DNA of 64,000 nucleotides. Origin: Sphaerosporella brunnea (taxonomy: Eukaryota > Ascomycota > Pezizomycetes > Pezizales > Pyronemataceae). Below are positions 35,434 through 45,218 of the stretch, piece after piece. Under the pieces are notes generated by a model. That model saw nothing but the letters and a program-made list of their open reading frames with translations. It did not search any database and was not told the DNA's origin. The first letter of the stretch is position 1. Every line of letters begins with the position of its first letter. The stretch covers positions 124,001 to 188,000 of the forward strand of contig VXIS01000052.1 of assembly GCA_008704415.1 (NCBI GenBank). Direction: 5' to 3'. The translations under genes and the position numbers were made by a program.

Positions 35434-37556
35434 TCAACGGTCCCCATACTTCGCCTTCATCCCCATGCCGGCGGGACACCTAGCCTCATACTCAATCGGC
35501 AGGGTAATGTCACCACCATCCAGCATGTCAAGTTCCCACCACACCTCACCATTCTTCTTAAGCCTAACCGTCCCCATCTTCCCCGGAAGGTTCTGCGTAT
35601 CGCCCTCAGCCCTTAGGCCCTTAGGGGTAACCAACCCAATCCTCAGTCTCTCATCATCACTAACAGGCACCTGGTCGAGCACCAACAGCTTAACCGGCCC
35701 TTGGCGCGCGTTGTGGATGCGTATGGAGCGGTTGTAGAGCACGACGTTTTCCTTCATCATTATCAATCCCTGCTGCGAGCTCTTCTTGACGGGCTTGGAG
35801 TACGAGATCTGAATGCTTTCGTCGACACCGAGGCCGATGTCGAAGTGGTCGTTCGGCACGCAGAGGGGAACAGTGGTGGTACCCATGTATGAGCCGTCGA
35901 GGGTCAGCCCAGCCTTTCCGCAGAGCAGGCTGATGGAGGATTGATTGAACACGCGGGCCTTGAGGAAGACGGTGGCGCGGAGCTTGGGGACTGAGATGTG
36001 GCTGAACTCTACCTTGGGCAGGTCGAGCTCGGTGATTATGTGGCGCCGCGTAAGCTTGGAGGACGTGACTGTGCGTGTCCCCGGAAGCTCGTAAATTGTA
36101 GTCATCCCGTGGGATTCGGCGCTGCTGGTGGCAATTCGGAGACGCTTGCTGGCTTTGCTTGTGCTTCCGCGGTCAGGACTCTCTTCACGCATCCTGAATG
36201 CCATGTCCTCATCGCTGGCTTCGTAGTTGGCGCTGGCGGCATAAAACGTTGGGGTAATCGACACTGGGCTCGACAACTGTTTCTTTGAGATCTTGAAGCC
36301 GCCGGCGGAGACGGCGGAGCGGCTTACTGCTGCTTGAGGTACATGCAAAGCAGAATATCCGCGTTTTGTCAGGAAAACGTCTTGTTCGGAGGGACACAGC
36401 AATCCACCGTCTAGACCGACATTTCCGTGAACAAGGGTGACGTTCCAGGGCGACATCCATGGGACTTTGTCGTTCAGCCCGCTGAAGGTATTCTGGCTGG
36501 TTGACAGGGTGACTTTTGCGTCGCGCCAGACTTCGCCGGTGCGGTTCGTGAAGTGGGCCTTGTAGGAGAGCGTTCCGGACTGCTGCGTCGTGTCCAGACG
36601 CAGATCGTAGTGCGGAGTCCAGGAGGCGTTCCCAGTGATATAGCTGATCCGTAGACTTGGGAGGTCCTTGTTGACTCGGTCATCGACGTCATCTTCAGGC
36701 TTTCGGGGCTTTCCAGTGGGTGCAGAGGCAATGACGGTTCGAGTCTCCGATGGGAGAACTTCGAGTTCCACTGTGATCCGGACCCGATAAACTCTTTCTG
36801 GAATTTCCAGCTGCTGCTCCTTTTTCTCAGCATTCCTGTCGGCGCGCGCCAAACGCCGCTGGCGGCGCGCTTCCCGCGGCTTCTTACGCTCGCGATCAAA
36901 CTGCTTCTGCAACCGGGCGACGCGCTTCTCAGCGATTTCCAGCTTCTTCTCCACAGCCTCCATGTCCTTTACCGCGCTCTTCGATCCCTGGTACAGCTTA
37001 TCCCGCGTGGCAGCAAAGGTATCGAGGTCCGGTGGGGCGGCAACATTCTCGGTGATGTAGGTCATGGACTTTATAAGGTAATCCGCACGCTCAGACCAAG
37101 ACTCGATCGCAACACGGATGTCTTCCTTCTCGCTCGTGAGCTTTATGACCTCGGCTATAGCCGCTTTCAGCTCGGGCGACTTGAGCTCTTCTTCATCTTC
37201 GCTTTCAGAGCTGTCGGAATCGTCGGATATGTCCGCCGCTACGTTGCGGTTGGGAACAAGGTCCACGGTCATGTCAGTTACTATCGCATTGGTGCCGTGG
37301 CCTTCGACTTTGATGCTGTGCTCGTCAGCGTGCGGGGTGAGGTTGTTGATGGTGATCTCGGTGCGGCCGGGCTGGGTGGTGGGGGTTAGCTTGGATAGCT
37401 GGAGAGGTAGGTGTCGAGAGGGTTGTGTACCTTGATCAAGACATTTTCGATATCGCGGACGACGGCGGCACGGGTGGGGTAGATTGTGACGCTGCGAGTG
37501 GACAGGTCGGAGATGTTGAAGGTTTGGTAGTGGATCCTGTCGTCCGGGATCGACAT
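35434..37556 (-). CDS. DUF4139/DUF4140 (MuiA-like) protein
   Basis: Exons 37431-37556 and 35434-37371 (intron 59 nt, GTACAC...CCCAG) encode 687 aa. The family is called mucoidy inhibitor A in bacteria; its biochemical role is unknown. The N-terminal DUF4140 part begins IHYQTFNISDLSTRSVTIYP and contains RTEITINNLTPHADEHSIKV. An acidic patch (DDSDSSESEDEEE) and a coiled coil of about 100 residues (MEAVEKKLEIAEKRVARLQK) follow. The C-terminal DUF4139 part shows ISYITGNASWTPHYDLRLD and the strands VWRDAKVTLSTSQ and ISYSKPVKKSSQQG. There is no signal peptide or membrane span, so a cytosolic location is likely. Start chosen from the first ATG giving the full DUF4140 strand. Confidence 0.88.
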
Positions 37557-38066
37557 TATTGTGGCTATTATAGGGTTGTTGTAGGTGGTTGTTGCTGTTG
37601 TGGGTTGTGGGATGTTTGAGAGGGGAGGGGGGGTTTAAGTAGCGATTGGGGGAATTGGGTTTGGAGAAGAGTCATTATTGCGAAGCGTGAATACTTCTTA
37701 CGTGTCTGCCAGGTGGTGACACAATAGTCAATGTGGTGGCGGTGGGGATTGTTGGATTGTTGGTGGTGATGCCTGAAACTCGCCTATGCAACACGCAGCA
37801 CACGAGGCATTATGCTCGTCATATGCGCTTACGTACCCGCACATGTAGGTTCGGCAACGGCTGAGTCATAAGGCTAATTGGTCCAGGGGAGTACAGAGTT
37901 TGCGATTTGCGTCTAGACGCAAAAATCAGGCGGTGACCCGAAGTCTTGGCCAGCTTAAATTTGCGTCTGGATGCAAATCGCAAACTCTCTCATGACGGGA
38001 ATTCCGAATGACAAGAAACTACACGTATCATGAAATCGCCATGAAATCTCTCTGTTGTAGATTTGA
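37557..38066. other. promoter side of the DUF4139 gene and 3' flank of the zinc-finger gene
   Basis: The 510-bp gap contains a 93-bp palindromic repeat (37896-37988, listed separately) and GTGGTGGCGGTGG-type simple sequence near 37731-37770. No other feature was seen. Confidence 0.5.
37896..37988. repeat. 93-bp near-perfect palindromic repeat
   Basis: The left arm begins AGAGTTTGCGATTTGCGTCT and the right arm is its complement over 29 bp with two mismatches, separated by about 35 bp. Each arm itself contains the small palindrome TGCGTCTAGACGCA or a variant. No coding content. It may be a very small MITE, or a hairpin-forming regulatory or terminator sequence upstream of the zinc-finger gene's 3' end. 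Confidence 0.8.
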
Positions 38067-38525
38067 TCATATCCCCGTCGGCGCCGCCGGATCGTACCTC
38101 TCCTCCCCGTCCTCATCCTCGGTGTCGCTTTCAACGCGCCTCCCATCATCCTCGTTCTTTTTAACCTCAGCCTCCTTCTTCTTGTCCTCACCGCCACCCG
38201 CACCCTCAACCCTCACAGCGCCGGTACCAAACGCGCTCTTGAAACCCCCCTTCTTCTTCTTGACCCCACCGCTTTCCGCCGCCGGTAGGCTTATCGGCTT
38301 TATCCCGCTCGCCGCACCTTCAGACCGTGAAGGCGTCGACATGGGCTTCTTTTGCAACGCTTTCATCTCGAGAAACCGCTTCTTGTGCTGGTGGTCGTAG
38401 CTGTTCTCGTGCGCTTCGAACTCGTGAACGCGGCTGTACCCTTTGCTGCAGAGCGTGCAGTAGAAGGCGAAACGCGCTTCGCGCGCGGAGGCTGTGAGCG
38501 GTGGGGGGAGCGCTGCACGGTACAT
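38067..38525 (-). CDS. C2H2 (U1/GPATCH8-like) zinc-finger protein
   Basis: The frame from ATG 38525 encodes 152 aa. One zinc finger is clear at about residues 19-45: FYCTLCSKGYSRVHEFEAHE followed by SYDHQHKKRFLEMKALQKK. The pattern of Cys pair, H-E and Y-D-H-x-H-K-K-R resembles RNA-binding fingers in splicing-linked proteins such as GPATCH8-like and fungal relatives. The rest is Lys-rich and acidic (GGEDKKKEAEVKKNEDD) and ends DPAAPTGI. A nuclear role in RNA processing is plausible by family. The open frame extends upstream to an ATG at 38756, so a longer N-terminus is possible. I chose the ATG closest to the finger. Confidence 0.75.
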   Translation of the reverse strand: MYRAALPPPLTASAREARFAFYCTLCSKGYSRVHEFEAHENSYDHQHKKRFLEMKALQKKPMSTPSRSEGAASGIKPISLPAAESGGVKKKKGGFKSAFGTGAVRVEGAGGGEDKKKEAEVKKNEDDGRRVESDTEDEDGEERYDPAAPTGI

Positions 38526-38798
38526 GGCGGTGGCGTGAGGTTGCGGGATTGCGAGTCGTTTGTCGAAACCGGGTGACGGATGGTGGTGGTTGTTGCGGTG
38601 CAAGTTTGCAAAGTGGAGGAGAGAGAGCTTCTCGCGAGCGATGACGCGCAACGCGCACCAGGTGACACAAAAGGCCCCGCGTTTATTGATGTATGGTTGG
38701 GGACTCCTAGTCACTGTGGGATTTCTGACATTCATTTCGCTTAGTAACACATACAAAAGTGCCGAGTGATGAGCGTGAATCTTCCTTTTTTGACCATA

Positions 38799-39147
38799 TA
38801 CCGTATTCTTCCGGTACGATGGGAATCGCCGGCGCCGAAGTCAATCTTTTCTAAGTAGCAAACGTACTATGTATGGAACCGGCGAATCTTGATTGATGGC
38901 CAAGAGGTGCGGGCACTGGAGACGTCGCGGTACGACGGAGACACAAGGCGGCCGTGAGAATTAGAGTTGAGTACATAGGTGTGTCCTCAACCATACCGCG
39001 CCCAGCCATTGTCGCCTCCTTAGATAGTGTTGTCGCCGTCACATAAGATTCGCCGGCGGTGTCATGTTTCCATACATAGTACGTTTGCTACTTAGAAAAG
39101 ATTGACTTCGGCGCCGGCGATTCCCATCGTACCGGAAGAATACGGTA
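38799..39147. mobile_element. TA-flanked MITE, 349 bp
   Basis: Terminal inverted repeats of about 80 bp match almost perfectly: left TACCGTATTCTTCCGGTACG at 38799, right its complement ending CGGTA at 39147. The inner border of the arms is GTAGCAAACGTACTATGTAT near 38855. The outermost TA on each side is consistent with TA target duplication as in Tc1/mariner-like elements. The middle 190 bp has no ORF of note. The CCGTATT ends resemble element A at 41247. Confidence 0.9.
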
Positions 39148-39714
39148 ACTGACATTTGTCCCCGGGTAGGGTCCTATTTTCTCAACAACCAGGCAGAATT
39201 CGGAAATTCTGAGTTAATCAGTCGATAGAGCGAGCGAAAACTAGGCCCCTGATAGTGTTATTTTTTAAAATAACTTTTTTTTGGTGGAGGATGCTCTGTC
39301 CAAAGTCAGGGTACCCAAACCCCTCCGTCTTTAGGTGTCCCCAACCATATGCTGTGTAAACAACGACGACCACGTGCACTTCCTGTTTTCCCGGCGATGA
39401 ACAGCCACGGCGGCGTCGATGTTCTGATAGTAGCCTTTCTATGCTGGACGTTCGGCAACGAACGCATATTCTATTCTACCTGTCGGTGTTCGGACAAAAC
39501 TGGCCTCGTTTTCAGTGTAAACCGTTATCGCAACGGTTTCCCTCAACGTGAACATGCGGAACACCCTCGAACTCGGCCGCCATACTCTCCAGCTCGACGT
39601 GCGACAATGAGTTCAACCATGGCCATCGAGTCGTACACAACACCCCCCCGAGAGGAGATACAAAAGATGACTAATCGGCAAGCACGGACCATACTAGCTA
39701 GGAGCCCACATCCG
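39148..39714. other. no gene recognised
   Basis: A plus-strand frame from 39349 is open for 123 codons but shows no family. The stretch contains T/A runs near 39260-39282. It lies between the MITE and the LINE relic and is probably old repeat DNA. Confidence 0.4.
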
Positions 39715-41061
39715 CCGTAGGCCCACTTGCCTGCGAGGCTGGCCTCACGGACGCGGGCACCGTCATGAGCCACCGTAGACGGCGCTTCGCGATTAGGCTC
39801 CTGGCCACACCAAGCGGAAACCCGGCTGGAGATCGGCTACGCGCCGCTCTGGCGCTAACAGAAAGCCCACCAACACGACCAGTCACGACAGCACTACGCC
39901 TCCTCCGCTTCGTCAGAGACGATGCCTTCGGCGACTCAATGCCAACCTCCGTGGAATCTACCACGCCCTCTGCCCCGGCGCCGTCCGGCAGAATCGTTGT
40001 GCTGGAGCAGGACGCAGCCCGGATGGCTGCCATCAGGCACCAGGAGCCTAACGACCACGCAATCGCCATATACTCGGATGGGTCCCGGCAAAAGAACGGC
40101 GACTGCGGTTATGCAGCCGTACCCCAGGTAAACACCGAGCCTGTTAAATGGAGGGGAGCCTCTACCTTCATCGGGACAAACAAGGAAGCCTACGATGCGG
40201 AGCAATTCGGCATTGCCGCCGGGCTTGAGCTGGCACTCTTGCACCCCTCCGTCCGAAACAACTCGACAGGCTGCCTTCGACTCTTCACTGACGCGTAGGC
40301 AGCCCTAAAACGGCTACAACACGGCGCATCCGGCCCAGGCCAGTGGCTGTTCCCACGCATTGTCCGCGCCGAAACACTACTTTCAGCCTGAGGGTGGAGA
40401 GTGGAGTGCTGTTGGGTACCCGGCCACAAGGACGTCCTAGGCAACGAGCTGGCGGATCAGTTCGCTAAGGGAGCGGCGCCCACAGACAACAACCAACGTC
40501 ATCCAGACCGCCTCTCTGGCCAACATCGGCCGAGAGATATCCTTGGCCAAACGGACAGATCGCAACGCCTGGCTCCGAGAGCACTGCAGGCCCAAGGCCT
40601 ACTATTGCAGACCCAGAAAGCCCAACTACGTTGCAGCAAAGCCCTCCAAGGCCGTCGCCTCACGGTTCTACCAGCTGAGGCTAAATAAGGCGCCGACCGC
40701 CCCGTACCTCCTACGGACGGGACGCCGAACAGATAACAAGTGCTGGTGGTGCGGAAAGGGCGCCACTCAGACTCGCAGCCATCTCTTCAAGTTTTGCAGG
40801 AGATGGAAGGCAGAGCAGATGGTGCTGTGGAAAGCGGTCAAAGACGCTACCCGGGAGGGTGGGAGATCGAAGTGCTGGCCGTCCACACCTCCGTCTCGTT
40901 CAGCTTCCGCCGGTGGAGAGGGTCGGTACCCAGATCAACCGGTAATTCACACAAATAGCGAGCCGCTTCTGTTGGCCTTGGCCGTTCCCAGTCTGTGGTA
41001 TCCGCGCTATATTACCAAACATTGCCGCCAGGCCTCCATCCACCGGAACGGAGGGAGGTAG
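39715..41061 (+). pseudogene. LINE (Tad/I-like) 3' part with RNase H and zinc knuckle, copy 2
   Basis: The frame reads ACEAGLTDAGTVMSHRRRRF, then RNase H (IAIYSDGSRQKNGDCGYAAV with the Asp, KEAYDAEQFGIAAGLELALL with the Glu). A TAG at 40296-40298 and a TGA at 40389-40391 interrupt it. The next part, VECCWVPGHKDVLGNELADQ, is the C-terminal RNase H motif. Near 40490 the frame shifts to one reading KRTDRNAWLREHCRPKAYYC and the zinc knuckle CWWCGKGATQTRSHLFKFC. The upstream reverse transcriptase and endonuclease are missing. It is the more complete of the two copies at the 3' end. Confidence 0.88.
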
Positions 41062-41796
41062 GGTTGAGACGATGTGTTCGTCGCTGTAGCAGCGGTATGC
41101 CAGCGGAGTACCAAAATCTTTATGACAAAGCTCGAGCCTGAACTGCTTTCACCCAACCCACCAGCGGCTCGCAGCAAGAACGGTCTCCGAACCATAACGG
41201 GGTGCGCCCAGATCATTTTTCAGCCCAATTAAGGCCGAGTGATATACCGTATTATCTCGGCCATAAGGCAATTTCGACGGCGCGAAACTAGTGGAAGCCG
41301 ACCAGTAAGGAGGCGCCTGGAGAAAGGTGGTGGGCGAAGAAAATCTGAGCGCGTGACGTATATGGAGACGCGATGGAGACGGCTCACGCCGCAACATCGC
41401 TCTGCGACACATCCGTTAAAGAACTCCACCAAAATTTATTTCAAGTAACTGTGTGCAGTATTCCGTTGCAAAAATAGACCGCTGATCTAAAACCCAGGCT
41501 CCAGTTAACCGTGAGCGCACCGGTCCGGCAAGGTAGATAAACCAGCACTACTTGTTCCAGTGTTTTTGGCTCCAAAATGGGCAATTACTGAAGCGCAGTG
41601 TTGCTAGCTGCTGTGTGAGGTTGCTGGCTGCGGCAGTCGTCGCTATGGTCTCCTTCTCGATGCGCTGTTTAAGGATTTCTGTCACGCGAACTTTACTTAC
41701 TAATTTTTTCTTCACCCACCACCTTTCTCCAGGCGCCTCCTTACTGGTCGGCTTCCACTAGTTTCGCGCCGTCGAAATTGCCTTATGGCCGAGATA

Positions 41797-42283
41797 TGGT
41801 GCAAGGCGCTTTAAGCGTACACCTTCACTGGTTTGGGGTTACCCGGTTGAAACTAGAGGGGCGCCGACCTTTAGAGAGCAGAACAACCAGGAAAATAGTT
41901 TGTAAAAGCACCATACGATTAAAGAGAAGGATGTTCTGAGCAAGTTCGTGCTCTCCAATTTCAATTTGGTGTTGTGGTGGTGGAGAAGTAAGAGTATGAA
42001 ATTCCCAGACGTTACCCCCAGTAAGTGGCCGACTCTAAGGATTTTGGTGGGTCTCGCTCAATCACTCGCAGTTCGCACATTCATACCCTTAGTTCTCCAC
42101 CTCCACAAGACCAAATTCAAATCGGAGATCGTAGACTTGCTCAGAACATCCTTCTCTTTAATCGTATGGTGCTTTTACAAACTATTTTCCTGGTTGTTCT
42201 GCTCTCTAAAGGTCGGCGCCCCTCTAGTTTCAACCGGGTAACCCCAAACCAGTGAAGGTGTACGCTTAAAGCGCCTTGCACCA
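41797..42283. mobile_element. MITE B, 487 bp, inserted in MITE A
   Basis: The left end TGGTGCAAGGCGCTTTAAGC at 41797 mirrors the right end ...GCGCCTTGCACCA at 42283. Arms of about 145 bp are nearly perfect, continuing through GGTCGGCGCCCCTC and AAACTATTTTCCTGG. TA flanks both sides (41795-41796 and 42284-42285). Non-coding. Confidence 0.9.
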
Positions 42284-42285
42284 TA

Positions 42286-42555
42286 CCGTAAAAACTCGAG
42301 AGCAAGAGAATGGCTAGTAGCAAAACTAAGGATTTTCTATGGAGGGGTGTGTACCAGAAATGGAAGTGTGATGGAGACTAAGGTGGAAAGGAGGGTGGGG
42401 AAGTGATGGTTTCGGGGCGTTGCCACAGAGCGAACCTGCTCTACTCGTTACACGGCCACCACTTCGACACTTAGTCTCCATCACACTTCCATTTCTGGTA
42501 CACACCCCTCCTTAGTTTTGCTACTAGCCATTCTCTTGCTCTCGAGTTTTTACGG
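42286..42555. mobile_element. MITE C, 270 bp, adjacent to MITE B
   Basis: The left end CCGTAAAAACTCGAGAGCAA at 42286 mirrors the right end ...CTCGAGTTTTTACGG at 42555. Arms of about 85-100 bp carry GGTGTGTACCAGAAATGGAA and its complement. TA flanks both sides (42284-42285, shared with B, and 42556-42557). Non-coding. Confidence 0.9.
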
Positions 42556-42565
42556 TAATACGGTA

Positions 42566-43116
42566 CTATAAATTAGTTACCTGGCTTCAAACTTTAGTCA
42601 GCTATTTTTATCAGAGTCCAATTGCTTGATGAAAACAAAAAAACAAAAACAAAACCAAACACCAACTTTTCCATGGATTGTCTATTGTTCCTCCTTGAGC
42701 TCCAGTACATCGTCCAGAACGACTGCTACCCGTCCTGCAAGCCTCCCCACTTCTCCGCCTTCCCTCTTAACCCCCTCCAACCCCCTCCTCAGCCTTCCCA
42801 CCATCTCCTTCCCAGCATCGCAACACCATCTCCTCCTACCCTCCGCATCCTCCATTCCCTCCTCCTCGGGAGCCGCTTGCAGTCGGAGAATGGGCATGTG
42901 GCAGGCAACAGTCTCCTCACTGCCAAATGTGTAGAGTACAGTAAAAGTACAGAGAGCACTGCGTGACAGGCGCCGGCGATGATTTTTGACGCTGCGATAT
43001 ATCAAACACAAAAAAAAAAAAAAAAAAAAAAGGACGTTCTATAGGCCGCGCATAACGTCGAGTCGCTTAGCCCTATGCGTCATGGTCAGTGATGAACGGC
43101 TCTCATCAGTATCCTT
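42566..43116. other. no gene recognised; A-run
   Basis: A minus-strand frame ending at 42682 reads like a charged helix (EVGRLAGRVAVVLDDVLELK) and could be an exon fragment, but no family is recognised. An A-run of about 21 is at 43011-43031. Confidence 0.4.
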
Positions 43117-43549
43117 CAGACGAGCAATGTTGCCCCCCCTGTGACCCTTCTGTTGCCCGATTTCCTGACCCCCTCCACGACCAACCTGTCCATCTGGAAG
43201 CATCTGCTCAACATGGTTTGCCTCTGCGTGGTCGCGCATTGTCAGCACCGCTTGCCACCCCCCAACCTTCCATTCTTTGTTCCCAGGCGTACCTGCAGTA
43301 TTTTCAGACCCTTGTCGCCAACGTTCCAGGAGCGCCTTACTGCGCTTGGGATCTTGCTCATGCTGATGCTCAGGGAAAGCATCTCGAGAGCGACGTTTGG
43401 CGTACTCTCGGAAGCTGTACGTTGCGAAACGGTTGGAATATCGAAGCACGTTTCCGGTACTGCAGTGGGTTAGCATGATGTAGCTAGGATGGGAGCTTTC
43501 ACGGCGAGAACCATACCAGAGACCTAGCTGTCTGTGCTGTCTCGGCCAT
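43117..43549 (-). pseudogene. ISD11: decayed ISD11/LYRM4 gene copy
   Basis: Isd11 is a small mitochondrial LYR-motif protein that stabilises the cysteine desulfurase Nfs1 in Fe-S cluster assembly. On the minus strand an ATG at 43549 begins MAETAQTARSL. An intron (GTATGG...CTGCAG, branch GCTAAC) leads to YRK, and one inserted base then shifts the frame into RYSNRFATYSFREYAKRRSR, DAFPEHQHEQDPKR. A second shift precedes GLKILQ. A second intron-like stretch (GTACGC...GACCACGCAG with CTGAC) leads to RQTMLSRCFQMDRLVVEGVR and a stop at 43117. Retained introns mean a DNA-level copy, not a retrocopy. A working copy presumably lies elsewhere. Confidence 0.78.
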
Positions 43550-43649
43550 CACTGCTGCTGCTGCTGCTGGTGGTGGTTTGAACAGGGAAGTAGGGAGGGA
43601 TGCAGCTGCGATTGAGACTAGGAGTTTAGCAGCGAAGAAGCCGAGCCGC

Positions 43650-44680
43650 GTTTGTTCCGAGCCACGACGTCACACCGCTAGCACTAATATCTACCATTCG
43701 CTCCCGCACGGCCGCGAGGGAGTCGTAGGGCAGGGTGGCACCCAGGAACTCGGAGGCCGGACGCACGATCTTCCAGTCCCCACGGGCGACGCCGGGGAGG
43801 GAAGTGGCCGTCCGAGTAAGCTGCACACGACCTTCAACGTTGACGTAGGTACCGGACTTCTCGGTGTAAGCGGCACCGGGGAGAACAACGTCGGCGTATC
43901 GCGCTCCGTTGTCACCGTGGTGCCCCTGATAGATAACGAAGGATGTCCTCGGATTTGGCCTCATCAGCACTCAGGAACCAGACCATCTTGGGAGCAGTCT
44001 GGGAGGTGACGGGGGAGGGAGGGACAAAGCCGATGTCGTGGGCGGCACCACGGGAAGCAGCCTGTGGAGGTGTTAGCACCGGACCAAGTGTTCAATTGCG
44101 GCGGAAGAGGATGTACCCGCTGAAGGACATTGTAGCCGTTCCGCTCGGGAGTGTTGAACTTGCTAGAGTTCTTCTCCACGAACTGACCAACCATCTCGTA
44201 CATCGCCTTGGCACGTGCTCAGTGACACCGCTGCCCATGATGACCATGGGACGCTGAGAAGATGCCAGCCTCTTTCCAAAAGTTCCAGCCAGGGTCTTCT
44301 TCAGAGCAGCAGCATCAGCTCCGAAGTGCTCATACTCGAAGGTTCCGTCGAACTTCTCTCCAACAAGGCCAATCTCCAGGTCAGAGCTCAGCCACTGCTT
44401 GCGGATTCTGGCGTTTAGAACGGCGACTTCATGGCGGGGATTGTGCCAACAAGGAGGATGGCATCAGCCCCCTCGACTCCGTGGATCTTGGAGTTGAAGA
44501 GGTGGTTGATCGGGCATCAACACCGTGCGCCGGGGGCTCGCTACCCTTGGGCTGGTCAAGAGCCAAGTTCTCGGAGCCGAACTTGTTCATCAGGTCTTTC
44601 AAGGCAACCATAGACTCCGCCTCGACGAGATGCCCAGCAATGGCCTTGAACTCGTAATAGACGAGAGGGGTGGTGGTGCT
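43650..44680 (-). pseudogene. nuo78: decayed copy of the complex I 75/78-kDa subunit gene (C-terminal part)
   Basis: NDUFS1/Nuo78 is the Fe-S-bearing subunit of mitochondrial NADH:ubiquinone oxidoreductase. Minus-strand segments match its C-terminal part in order: EFKAIAGHLVEAESMVALKD, FGSENLALDQPKGSEPPAHG, IHGVEGADAILLVGT, YEMVGQFVEKNSSKFNTPER, then an intact-looking intron (GTACAT...CTCCACAG with GCTAAC), ASRGAAHDIGFVPPSP, and FVIYQGHHGDNGARYADVVL, PGAAYTEKSGTYVNVEGRVQ. Single-base losses near 44505 and 44450, a shift near 44220 and another near 43945 break the frame. The first half of the gene is absent and the end diverges after MVDIS. It was once an intron-bearing gene copy. Confidence 0.88.
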
Positions 44681-45218
44681 GCCGACGTTAGGGCTTAGGG
44701 TTCCACGTTTGTACTATAAATACAGCTAAGCATTGGGCGAGCGAAGAAACAAAGTTAGCTGACAAACTCTAAAATGGGAAAAAGGAAGCCATACTCAGCG
44801 ATGCCAGACAGGGCGAAGACGATTGAAATTTGAACGATGAGCTTCACAGAGAAAGCACCGAAAGCTTGTCGTTTGCGAACATCGAGACAGTAGGATTCCA
44901 AGCTTGAGGACTATTGATGACCAGTGTTGACATCGCACCAAGTCTCGCTGTCTTTTCATGTGGAGCGGTGTTCGGGAAGGTAAGGTGAAGGTTGGTTGAT
45001 TAGGAGGAAGCGAGGTCGAGGCCCCGAGGTCTATCTACCCAGCCTCATCACCACGCGTCACTCTACCTCCCTACATTTCATGCATCACGTTAGACAAAGC
45101 GGCTTTGCAGCGTGTATTAGCAAGAATAATCTAACCTTTGCTTCCAGAAGTCCGAAGGGGCCTTATCATCGGTGAGGTTGAGTGAAGAAAGGTTGAAGTC
45201 GATCGAGGTGGTGGGGAT
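44681..45218. other. flank of the complex I pseudogene
   Basis: No intact gene. A short minus-strand frame from ATG near 45168 reads MIRPLRTSGSK and ends at a donor-like GTTAGA; it could be a first exon with a presequence, but this is speculative. Two TTAGGG units occur at 44690-44703, too few to call a telomere repeat. Confidence 0.35.

Larger units (their letters stand above)
41247..42563. mobile_element. MITE A, interrupted by MITEs B and C
   Basis: The left end is CCGTATTATCTCGGCCATAA at 41247, preceded by TA. The right arm runs to CCGAGATA at 41796, then is interrupted; the last six bases ATACGG reappear at 42558-42563, followed by TA. Rejoined, the right end is the exact complement of the left. 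Arms are about 95 bp (to about 41343 and from about 41707). Net element length is about 556 bp. No ORF encodes a transposase. Confidence 0.88.

Noticed and set aside
44690..44703. Two TTAGGG units suggesting a telomere repeat
   Set aside because: Only two copies, one with an extra base; far below what a telomeric or interstitial array needs.
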